64,000 nt of DNA from Cladochytrium replicatum (taxonomy: Eukaryota > Chytridiomycota > Chytridiomycetes > Cladochytriales > Cladochytriaceae). Below the pieces are notes generated by a model. That model saw only the letters and a list, made by a program, of their open reading frames with translations. It was not told the DNA's origin and did not search any database. The stretch is taken from contig JAHLKD010000004.1 of NCBI GenBank assembly GCA_025526935.1, positions 434,001 through 498,000 on the forward strand, read 5' to 3'. Numbering within the stretch: the stretch's first letter is position 1; each line of letters starts with the position of its first letter. Of this stretch, positions 33,395 to 43,066 are shown in pieces. Made by a program: the position numbers and the translations under genes.

Positions 33395-34010
33395 GTTTGC
33401 AGGAATATCGAGTTGTGGAGATGGAGAGAGAACAAGAACAATGGAGGGATTGTGGAACTAAGGGCTGGGCAGGGTGTTTTGAATCACAAATTTGTTGTTC
33501 GCAGCGGCGTGGCACAGCAAGCTGCCGCAGGGACAACAAGGCACGTGTGCGTTAATTACGACAACTATGTATTATAATATAATATCTGGTTGGATCACCG
33601 AATTGGGGACTTTCTAATAATTTATCATAGCAAATAGATGGAAGCAAAAGATCACACAAAAACACCCTTCCTGAACATCTACGCCTGATTCCCCCTGTGC
33701 TGCTTCAGAGTTTAACCCGAATACGCCACCGTCACTCCCAATCACCATTCCGCTGCTTTCAACCTGACATGAAGGGACCGTAGTGAGGGCGTTTTCATAT
33801 CGACTGACACAATCCACGAGCTCGATTGCCATTCGCCTGGGCACCGTTCTTGAGCCACCAGAGCTGCTTGCGCGCTAGTCCACCGAACCATGTCTTCTCC
33901 GAAATCAGCTGGGAAAGTCGTGACGGTGTTGCACGGGAAACGCGGCATGAACAACGAGATCTGCAAAGAATGTCATAGATATGAAAGATCAGAGTACTTG
34001 TGCTGCACTT
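33395..34010. other. no confident gene
   Basis: Overlapping short frames on the minus strand (33614-33966) are Ser/Val-rich and code-like in places, but no splice model or domain could be supported. Confidence 0.45.
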
Positions 34011-34287
34011 ACGGTGGATATTATGACGATTGAAGGTGAGCGCAAGGACGAGAGGATCGGTGTGCAGGAAGTTGAATTTGTATGAGAGGTCTTTCGGGAA
34101 GTTCTCGAGGCAGTTGAAGTTTCCGGCGGATGTGGATCTTGAGAAGATGGCGGCGACAATGGAAGATGGTGTTTTGCAGCTGAGGTTGGGGAGGAAAGTT
34201 GAGGAGAAGCCTGCTGTGAGGCATATCACAGTGTTACAAACACATGGAGTATGTTATCCGCCACAGGCAGTTTGGATCTTTGGCTGA
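34011..34287 (+). pseudogene. HSP20 (small heat-shock protein) fragment
   Basis: The second half of an alpha-crystallin domain is readable. Thr-Ile-Glu-Gly-Glu-Arg-Lys-Asp-Glu-Arg in one frame is followed, one base out of frame, by Tyr-Glu-Arg-Ser-Phe-Gly-Lys-Phe-Ser-Arg and then Met-Glu-Asp-Gly-Val-Leu-Gln-Leu-Arg-Leu. The first half of the domain is missing upstream. Truncation plus frameshift mark it as a relic. Confidence 0.75.
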
Positions 34288-34511
34288 TCGTGAATTTGAC
34301 GCTTAAAAATCCCTATCTTGCCGAAGCTGAGACGCAAATATGGGCTTGAGGTACATTTCAATAAAAGAAAGTCTTTTACTCTCCTCAGCATTTTCTCTCG
34401 TTTTTGAAGGCAGCTTTAGGCGATCAGGAAGCGAGCTTACCACATATTTCTCTGCTAGTTTCCATATTTTATTGTAGTCTTCGGTAAAAGTCGAACCCAT
34501 TTGAATTCAAC

Positions 34512-34795
34512 ACACAAGTCCATCGCATCCCCTTCAACAATCTTCACCTAACTGCAGATGTCGGATTTCAAATAGCTACAATTGTTGCAAGTTAAACAAG
34601 CGACTTACCGGTAGTTCCCCTAGCGAACTTGTAGCTGAGCTCCTTTGGTGCCCGCTCATTCGGCTTCCTATGGTTTGGAAGAACGTCAGTGCTCTCATTC
34701 GTGATCACCACCACGTCCACATTGCTTCCCTAACCAAATCGTTAAAAACACCGGCTTCAATCGCATCCTTCGCAAGCTCGATCTCTTCCTCCCTC
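34512..34795 (-). pseudogene. 20S proteasome beta-2 (PSMB7/PUP1) C-terminal fragment
   Basis: Three frame-shifted pieces are in order: Lys-Asp-Ala-Ile-Glu-Ala-Gly-Val-Phe-Asn-Asp-Leu (34740-34795), then Val-Ile-Thr-Asn-Glu followed by Lys-Pro-Asn-Glu-Arg and Phe-Ala-Arg-Gly-Thr-Thr (34630-34735), then Lys-Ile-Val-Glu-Gly-Asp-Ala-Met-Asp-Leu (34512-34548). This is the C-terminal third of the beta-2 subunit. The catalytic Thr and the rest of the fold are absent. An essential gene must be intact elsewhere, so this is a duplicated relic. Confidence 0.75.
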
Positions 34796-34834
34796 TATTT
34801 TACATGCAATTTACTTCAAGTGCGGGACCGTTCA

Positions 34835-34862
34835 CGTCCACACCAGAACGTCCACACCAGAA
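34835..34862 (+). repeat. tandem duplication, 14 bp x 2
   Basis: cgtccacaccagaa occurs twice, directly adjacent, just upstream of the proteasome relic. Confidence 0.9.
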
Positions 34863-35637
34863 AGAGGAAGGAGAAAATTCTCACAAACAAAATCGAATAG
34901 ACTGGATTGCGAGTGCAAAAGATGCTACCCAGATCTTCATAAAGGGAGAACAAAAGGTAATGAAACAGATTTTGAAAATGAATTCGAAAGTCATTCGACC
35001 GAGCTGGTCAGTTTGGTTGCACGAAAGACCTCGGCCGGGCTGAGGACACAATCGCATGCGATATTGGGGTTGCTGCGAACTGAAGATGGCGTTGACAGGA
35101 ACAATGTCCTTTCTCGCATTTTGAATTTGTGCTTGGGAATAGAACTGCTCTGGCTGCTGCTCCGGCGGCTGCGGGAGGCTAGTGTAAGGGTCGTAAGAGT
35201 ACGGCATAACATCGAAGGCTGTAACGGTGGAGGTCACATATTATACTTGGAGAGGGGTAACAGCACATATTTCAAAATCTCATTCTTTGAGCCCATGCTT
35301 GTGATGACTTAAAACGCTTCATCATTTTTGGTTGTGTTGCCGCATCGATGCATCTTCTCTTTTAACTTCATCAAAATTCGCTAAACCAGATGGTTTTCCC
35401 TTGCTTTCGACAGTTTGGTATCCCTACTACTTACCACACTCCCGTCCCCATTGGCTGTGTTCACTTTTTCTGCCTCATCTACATACACGTGTCTGTCAAC
35501 CGAATCTTCTAGACTGTCCCAGTCCCAGTCACACTTTTTGTCAACCAAACGCGACCGCGACAGCTTAACTTTATTGCACTCATCGCTTCCTTCCACACGC
35601 CCGCACCGCGAACGATCCGCACTCCGCTCCCCAAACT
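34863..35637. other. no confident gene; Aha1 promoter at right end
   Basis: A minus-strand frame starting at an ATG at 35237 (Tyr/Pro/Gln-rich start, about 80 residues) might be the first exon of something. It runs out without a supportable splice or domain. The rest is non-coding and ends with the pyrimidine-rich leader of the Aha1 gene. Confidence 0.45.
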
Positions 35638-36903
35638 ATGGCTGCTACAAGCTCAACCAACTGGAAGAACGTGAACAACTGGTACGCACCAACCTTGACG
35701 CAATTCGTAATCACAAACCTTACAGTTTTCATGTTGTTTATCAGGCACTGGGTTGAGAAGAACTGCATTGTTTGGACCAAGGTCGGTTGGAAGACATCTG
35801 ATCAATTGTCATGTTGATAACATCATTTCGTCTTTCAGGACTACATCACGCAAAAGTTCACCGCAGTACAAGCCGAAGTGGACGGAACAAAATACGCCGT
35901 GACCGAAGTGTCCGATGTGAGCGGAGATGTCAACTTGAACCAGCGGAAAGGAAAGATTATCACAATCTACGAACTGAACATCGAGGCGCACTGGAAAGGT
36001 GAGGGAAAAATCATTCGCAAATATTGGGGAGTCTCGCTGACCAGGATGTTGGTTAAAGGTTACCTGCCGGATGGTTCGTCGGTGTCTGGGAAGATCAAAT
36101 TCAGCGAGTTCGAACATGATATTGATGTCAAAGATGTTCCTGTATGACCAAAGCTATACTTACTCAAACTGAGATATTGATTTCTCAAAAATAGGTCGAG
36201 ATTACCAGCGAAGACTCTGGCAACCACACCAACAACATTAAAAAGCATGTCCTACCGCAACTCCATCTCACACTCGCTTCTTTCGCCGATGACTTAAAAC
36301 AGTCTCACTCGAAAGACGTGTACATTGCTCCTGAGGATATGAAGGGCCACCCTGTGAAGAAACAGTACCAGCCCAAACCCCCCGCCCCCGAAGTGAACTC
36401 CGGATCCACCTCCGCAACTCAGTCCTCGTTGAAGGGATCAACTACGACTGTGAAAATGGAAACCGAATTCGTGTGCACGGCTGAGGATTTGTACGACGTG
36501 TTTGTGAACGTTGGAAAGGCGTCCGCGTGGTCCCGTGGACAGGCGATTTTCACACCCGCACCAGGCGGTGAGTTCCAGCTGTTTGGCGGGAACGTGAGCG
36601 GAAAATTTGTCGAGCTGGTAACAGAAATTCTATTGACAGGCTACCCAAACTAGTTTGCTGACAGTTCTCACATTACAAAAGGTCCCCAACGAGAAGATTG
36701 TGCAGACTTGGAGACTCAAGTCTTGGCCGAGCGACCACTACTCTCAAGTAACCCTGACATTCAAGCAGGGCGATGAGAGCACGATTTTGTCCTTGAGCCA
36801 GACTGGTGTGCCAATCGGGGACAAGGACATGACTCGTTCCAACTGGCAAAACTATTACTGGAACGGGATCAAGGGAGCTTTTGGATACGGGGCTTTGCTA
36901 TAG
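35638..36903 (+). CDS. AHA1: Aha1, activator of Hsp90 ATPase
   Basis: Five exons: 35638-35681, 35745-35781, 35839-36141, 36195-36617, 36682-36903; 342 residues, phases closing. The N-terminal Aha1 domain opens with the family signature Asn-Val-Asn-Asn-Trp-His-Trp-Val-Glu-Lys-Asn. A linker with Pro/Lys (about residues 195-215) leads to the C-terminal AHSA1 domain (SRPBCC fold): Asp-Leu-Tyr-Asp-Val-Phe, Phe-Gln-Leu-Phe-Gly-Gly-Asn-Val-Ser-Gly, Gln-Thr-Trp-Arg-Leu-Lys-Ser-Trp. It ends in Asn-Tyr-Tyr-Trp-Asn-Gly-Ile-Lys. In yeast and animals Aha1 binds Hsp90 and stimulates its ATPase in the cytosol. The full two-domain architecture is present. Confidence 0.95.
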
Positions 36904-37105
36904 GATTCGCAGAGAGCGATGGTCGCACTGTGATGAATGATGTTTTGGGAGAATGCTTCTCCATGTGCATTGAATTATCAATACAGAAACAGAAAAGGCA
37001 AACAAAAATGGAATGGTGGAGAAATATGCACTTCTCAAACTTTAGTGCTATGTCAATCCCTGCCGCTTCCCCTTTTATATGATCCAGCGCTCAACTTGAG
37101 ACTCA

Positions 37106-37227
37106 GAACTCGGTAACTCCGACCGAAGGCATCACGAATACTTTCAAAATCCTCCAAAGAGGAAGAGAACTCGGTAACTCCGACCGAAGGCATCACGAAT
37201 ACTTTCAAAATCCTCCAAAGAGGAAGA
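37106..37227 (+). repeat. tandem duplication, 61 bp x 2
   Basis: Two identical adjacent copies (37106-37166, 37167-37227) beginning gaactcggtaactccgac, in non-coding DNA downstream of the Aha1 gene. Confidence 0.97.
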
Positions 37228-39142
37228 GATCGTCAGTGTCATCTTCCCTCTGGGCTTTGTGTTGGTTCATCAAATCGCGAGTGTTATCCGCATCGTAAAC
37301 TAGCCACCGAAAGGTCGTGTGCATTGCGGCACTCGAAGCAGTAGATTATCTGATCCAAACTCTGGATCAAGATTCACTTACGCACTCGCTTCTCCACATA
37401 CTCCGAAGTCGCTATAAACCACGACCAAGTAAGATATAAGTACAACGAGAGTGTCCGCGTCCACGTATGGAAGTACTAAAGCACTGACATCAGCGTTGAG
37501 TTTCCCGAGCTCCGGAGGCGGGCTTACGACCTTGAAGGGATTCTCGAAGCGATGTGCACATCCACCATATGTCGCCCTTTGCTTGCCAATACTTCATGGC
37601 ATCATCTTTTGCTTCGCAGTTCCTTTGGAAATCAATCCGTGAAGCAGATTTGAATACACTGAGATCCAAGGTTTCGATCGCCTGTTTTCCAGCATCATCA
37701 AGACCGAGGAGGCGATCAGGCACAGCGATGGTGTACAATATCTGGAAAGTACAGCGAAATGCTGCCCTACAGCAACGAGAAAGTTTTGATCGGTGGGAGT
37801 GGGCCTAACGCCACCATCCAGGTTTCTTGTTTCTATTCATAAAATGATCCACTGGGGACGGTGCCAATGCGGAAGAAGGATGTACGTCGCCCTCAAGATA
37901 GAGAGCGAATTGGAGGGGAGTGCTCTTTCTCTCAATCAACTCGCGATCCAGCCAAAGTTGCACACAAAGAATAGAACACACTCAGAGTCTGCAATATCCA
38001 AAGAGCTGGCCTCCACGCTGCGAAACCAGTCGTCGCCGTCATCTGATGTTTCTCCAGTTTAAGGTCTGAAAAGTTGGGGTTCGCAACGCCATAGTCGCTA
38101 ATTTTTTGAGTGGTTTTCTCCTCGAAGAATCCAGGGGGACCAGCCGTTCACATGCCCGATTTGAGACCAAGTCCCGTCCAAAAGGAGCACTGATGGATCT
38201 TGGTGCTGGTTCGTTGTGGCACTTATTATGACTCGCAACTTCGCAACGAAACGCTTTCGAGAATGCAATCCTTGCTCCAAATCGCCAAGACCAGACATCA
38301 AGAGGCAGCACAACGTACAGTATGCGTCGTGCCAACCCCTCAAACACCTCGAACTTTTTGTTGCGGGGATCCGGCAGGACACCAGAACTTTGAAATCGTT
38401 GGTGGGGAATAATCGTACTGATATAATTCTTTCCAAATTGGAGGCGGGAGCGTTAGGCCGATGTTTCCTCCAGTCAGGAGTGGGACAGCTCTCATTTGGA
38501 AATTTCCATCAAGGGAAGCTTTCGGAACAGAGGGCTTCAGTAGGGTATGAGAGCATGTCAAAGAGCTTAAGAAAGCAAAGCACACATTCATTGCTTTTCT
38601 TCAGCGTTCTCCTGCTACAGCTCAATGATCATTTAGTGGTCAATTTGTTACCCTTCTATGTAGCACCTAGGGCCGTTAAAGGGTCGTAGTTCTTCTATTA
38701 CTGTCCGAAAGATTCTTAATTATTGAATGACAACCACGGGAATCAGGTATATTATAAAATTACAGAATGGTGCACTTGTGCTTCAAGTTGAACCAGATCA
38801 TAAACGGAAACTGTTCTTTCAGGAAAGGGCTATCAACAAACGTCCTTGATCCATTTCCCAGCATCTTCCTGTCGAATTCGGGGTGTTTTCCCTCCGCCCG
38901 ATCAAGCAGCTAAAAGCCCACATGTGCAAATGGAACGGACCAGCTCTTATCAGCACGTATTTTCCTGTCAGGGGCTCGGGACGAGCTGAGGTGTCTCCAG
39001 GATCACCTATTCCAAAAGCGTCGAAAAAAATCTTCTCCGCTTAGATCAAATCATTGCCGACGTTGTCGAGAAAATGGCTTCGCGATGTTGTTGTATCCCT
39101 AAGATGCTTCTTTCAGAATCTCGTCGTTGCAGCCGATGGATG
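37228..39142. other. gene-poor stretch, no confident gene
   Basis: Several 80-160-codon frames occur on both strands (minus 37490-37738, minus 38098-38436, plus 38216-38689). None gives a clear family, and they cannot be joined by phased introns. They may be further relics, as in the flanking stretches. Confidence 0.45.
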
Positions 39143-39411
39143 TCAACACGATGATCTCAAGGCTTTGAGAACGGCGGTGGTGGTGTCTTGAACGACCGTT
39201 GAGATCACCACGTCTGCGTTTTCAACAGATGCCAGGACTGCCGAATCGCTCTTGACGTCGCCTAGACATAATGATAGAGGATCGTCGCGTATCTCTACGG
39301 CCTTTGACGGTGTCCGTACAAGTGCATAGACAGTTTGCTGCTTTCGTTTCAAGCATTCGGAAACCAGTCGCTCCCGTCTTGCCCGTTGAACCGACGATGG
39401 CGATTTTCATT
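39143..39411 (-). pseudogene. NAD(P)-binding (NmrA/SDR-like) fragment, frameshifted
   Basis: The minus strand begins Met-Lys-Ile-Ala-Ile-Val-Gly-Ser-Thr-Gly-Lys-Thr-Gly-Ala, a textbook Rossmann start. One base out of frame it continues Thr-Val-Tyr-Ala-Leu-Val-Arg-Thr-Pro-Ser-Lys and Leu-Gly-Asp-Val-Lys-Ser, then Ala-Asp-Val-Val-Ile-Ser. The frame then ends. It is about one third of a full-length protein with one frameshift, so a relic. It is not a recent copy of the gene at 8.1-9.4 kb, whose glycine motif differs. Confidence 0.7.
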
Positions 39412-39603
39412 TGGTTTCGAGAGGTTACATATAGCAATCATGACAAGCGGGTGGTAGGGCGATAGATTGGTTATGTCACATAAACTTGTTATAGCGGGCA
39501 TTTCAAAGAAAATGAACAACGCAGAACATTCGATAAATCGTGATCAACTTTATCATTTCTGTTTTGGTCTCGTTTTGTGCTACATAATCCCACAAACACC
39601 TGC

Positions 39604-42600
39604 TTAGACATCCGCGGAAGAAAATCCATTATCATTCTGCTTCTCCGTTCCCGGTCGACGCTTTTGTGCTCGCATGAACGGCGAGAACAGCGTCGCACCT
39701 GAAGGTGATGGTGGCTGGGGACCAATCGAATCATCGGGCGTTGGAACGTTCAAGCTGAATGGAACCGGAGGTCCGAGGGTAGAATTCGGGTTCTCAGGGG
39801 CAGGCGTGCGGCTGCTAAGCGACGGGAAAGATGTGAACATACTCAGAAGCGAGCCAGGTGTTTGTGGCCCCTGTCCTGGAGTCCGAGGAGGAACACTAGA
39901 TGGACGGGGTGTTGTAAAACGCGTGATGTACGGGGTGGATATTCCGGGCGTTCCTGGGGGTGCGGTGGGACGCAAGGATGGAGTGGGGGGATCATATGGG
40001 GTGGGAGTGTTTCCACCTGTAGGCGGGGGAGGCGTCTGGGAGAAGAAGGGGAGGTGAATCCCAAAGATCGAAGGGGCGGGTGAGGGTTGCACTCTCGGAG
40101 TTTTGGGGGCTGGTGTCTTGGTTTGCGGAAGTGTTGTAGGGTCTTCCACTTGGATCACGCGCTCATTCGAAAGCTCGCGAGCCAAGACGGCTTCACGAGA
40201 CTCCGAGCTGGTGGTCCGGAATGTTTCGGCAAGGACTGCGCTATTTCGAACATCGAACGGATCGAAAGCATCCACAACCAATCTCCCAGCAGCAGCTTGG
40301 GCGATCGCAAACGTGACTGGATGCAACCATGTGGGGGCGAACAGGAGGATAATCCAGAACCCGAACGCGAATCCTGTAAGGAATACTTCATTGCGCCCGA
40401 ACCATGCTCCTCGCTGAACAAACATTTAGCACTAGTGCTGTTGACGTGTAATAAACTCACCTGATCTTGGTTCATCAGCGAACGGCTAAGATACGGTTCC
40501 ACAATCTCCTTGCTCAACATCCTCAATCCAATGACAGCCCTCAGTGCCCCCATGCTAGCCACCCATCGTCTGAACGGCGGGCTCATCAAGCACAGCAATC
40601 CGCACAATGAAGCACCATCAGCACCCAGATACCTGTTGAGGTACGCCCACGTAGCCCCGATTACAACCGCGGCACTGAATACTGGCTGGGGCCGAAGAAG
40701 CGCTGCAGCGCGGAGTGACAGCGAAAGAAGCAAAAGCAAAGCATTTCTTCTCACAAAGCGAATCAGGTATGCGGTGAGTCGAGGTACCCAGGGCATATTG
40801 TTATTCAGCGATAGCCGAAAGGTGGTGTAGATTTTCTTCAATAGGTTCTGTAGTTGCACCGCGAGCTGCGAGGTGCTCTTGGAATGGCGCGAACGACTGT
40901 CTCGATGATGCCGACGACGTCGCTTGAGCTCTCCTTTGGGGGTTCCGTCAGGTGTGACCGCCTTTACTGGTGGGACTGGTGTTGCTTCCTTCGGCGCGTT
41001 CGCAGAAGGTGTGACAATATCGTACGGCGGTGGGGGGACATCTTCACCGTCCGGTGTAATACTGCGTGATCCGTCGTAATCGCTGGTATCTCGAAGTGAG
41101 CCTGTACTTGGTCTCCTGTGGAGTGAAATTGAGCCGCTACTTGGCCTCCTCTGTGGGAAAATGAAGTTGGCCACATCGTTGAAGCTCGTCTTCTTCCGCA
41201 AAGTGTTCCGGGGGTTTCCGGGAGTAGTTGTTACAGTAGGAGTCTCCATGTCAATGTGAGAGGTACTCCCTGTAGTTCGTGCGGGCATCGAATGCCGTTT
41301 CTGAAGTTTAGAGTCCTCAAATGGATCAACGTGATTTCCAGGGACGGTTTCTCGCCGCCTTACGGGCGGTTCCTCCTCCTCCGGTCCCTTCGTCGAGTCA
41401 AGAACAGTCGGCGCTGGCGCAACCGAGTCGAGGCATCTGCAGAAACGTAAGATCAATCGTGCGACTCCTGGAGAAAATTGTCTTTGTAGGGAAGCGGTTC
41501 GAATTACTTCGATGAAAGTGCGATCCAGTGCGAAGGGGTATGCATATCGTGCTACGAGGGAAAAGTACTCCTCCCCGAGAGCAACAACGCCTGCAGGTTT
41601 GGCTCTGGGTAAAGTGACGAAGAGCCAAACTACAGCTGCAACCACAATATCCATGCTGAGGTCGCTAACAACAGCAGTTAAATTGCCCACGATCGGAACC
41701 CGCACAATCAGAGAATGAAAAGTCCACCGTATTAGCCGAGCCAGCCATGGTGCAGCTTCGCCAATCGTATATCCAACACCTGTTACCCCCACCATGAACC
41801 CAACTCCAATCGCAGTGTGTTTTCTGGACCGCGCTGTTGCCATGGCCGCTGCAATGCCTTGGAATGCAGTTTCGATCCCATCCAAAAATTTACCAATATT
41901 CCACTGCGGTTGCGGCACTGCTGCAAGCGCCTCCCTCATTATTTGCGCATGTCTCTGCAGCGCTTTCTCTCGCTCTTCAACCGTATCCTCTGCGTCCATT
42001 ACCAACTTTGCATCGTTCTCCAATACCGATCTTAATGCCGTACCCAAGATCCCATCGCGCCTCCTGGGGTCATATCGCCGCGGACCCAGCAGGAACACAG
42101 TCAGATCAGAACCAAATTCGCTCATCTCTTTCATGACCCTAAACGCTAAATTCCACCCAACTGCTTCCGCTTCCTCCTCTGCCCCTTCCTCCGCGACATC
42201 CTCGGGAAGCTCTTCTTCCACTGCGTCGTCAGTGGGATTCTGCCGGCGCTTAAAAGATGGGAGCTGCAGAAGTGATGTGAGGGAGTTTCTTCGGCTGCCG
42301 GGTTTTCGTGATGGATTTGGGGAAATCGGGGATGCCGGGGTGCTGGTATCGCTTTCGGCAGATGATTGGCTTTCGGTGCGAACGAGGTCGTAATTAGAAC
42401 GTGGGGTTGGGTGTATGGGAGTTGGTTGGTGGAGAGGTGGGGAAGGCGGACTCGGCCAATCACTGGGGATATCCGATATTGGCCGATGTGAGCGACGGGA
42501 GACAATGTTAAGAGGTGGTGGGGTTGTTGGCGAATCGAGGGATGGAGGGCCCAATCCAAACGAGCCATCCGTTTCGGTTGGGGAAGAAAGCATGGCAGGC

Positions 42601-42626
42601 GGCCGGTCTTTTGGTGGAGTCGACAT
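39604..42626 (-). CDS. large multi-pass membrane protein, unrecognised
   Basis: Two exons: 40461-42626 and 39604-40413; 991 residues. The first 130 residues are Pro/Ser-rich and disordered. A conserved-looking block follows with Asp-Leu-Thr-Val-Phe-Leu-Leu-Gly-Pro-Arg-Arg. Helices are seen near residues 270-290 (Ile-Gly-Val-Gly-Phe-Met-Val-Gly-Val) and 325-340 (Ile-Val-Val-Ala-Ala-Val-Val-Trp-Leu-Phe). After a long Ser/Thr/Pro-rich, Arg-studded linker (about 420-600) more helices occur near 620-680, and a hydrophobic segment near 735-765 closes the folded part. The last 200 residues are Pro/Thr-rich. The layout suggests an internal organelle membrane protein with cytosolic tails. No family is recognised. 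Confidence 0.75.
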
Positions 42627-43066
42627 TAGCCATAAACGAAGCTATTTCACGAAAATTAGGCGATAATGATGCACCAGTTGCAGAGTTGGAGTTTGATGTT
42701 CTGTGTGACGGATGATGGAATTGACAGCTGGTTTGAAATTCAATCACTTTTTGTAATCTCGGTTTGCATAACAAACGCCAAAATGCAAATAAAAGAACAG
42801 ACGAAACCGCAATGAATATATCCCAGCATAACCACTCTGTTTATCCTTGAAAAGAAAAGGGTGGACGATAACCAGCATATCGCAAGTTCACCACACCAAA
42901 AAGAAGGAAAAAAAGAAACAGGAACGTATAGGCAGACCAGCAGCACTACAAATCTAAAATGAAATACACCCGTCATTGGGGATTCTTAACAGCAGAACTC
43001 AGGGTCTACAAAAGCATCTCGCATCTCTGCAGCCGGCAATTGGAAAGCAAACTCAACGAAGTTGCT
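42627..43066. other. intergenic, no gene seen
   Basis: Between two minus-strand genes: the promoter of the 991-residue membrane protein and the 3' end of the Cys-rich protein. Short frames only. Confidence 0.5.

Noticed and set aside
32674-33461. Long Ser-rich and Arg/Gln-rich plus-strand frames (217 and 186 codons)
   Set aside because: Shadows of the acidic secreted protein on the minus strand: its Asp/Glu/Thr/Ala codons read backwards as Ser/Val/Arg codons.
38098-38436. Possible DTW-domain (tRNA modification) relic on the minus strand: Leu-Leu-Leu-Asp-Gly-Thr-Trp and a nearby Cys cluster
   Set aside because: Only one short motif fits. The surrounding family pattern is absent and no splice model extends it. 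It may be chance.
8117-39411. The NmrA-like gene (8.1-9.4 kb) and the reductase relic (39.1-39.4 kb) as a recent duplication
   Set aside because: Their N-terminal glycine motifs and following sequence differ too much; at most they are distant members of one superfamily.
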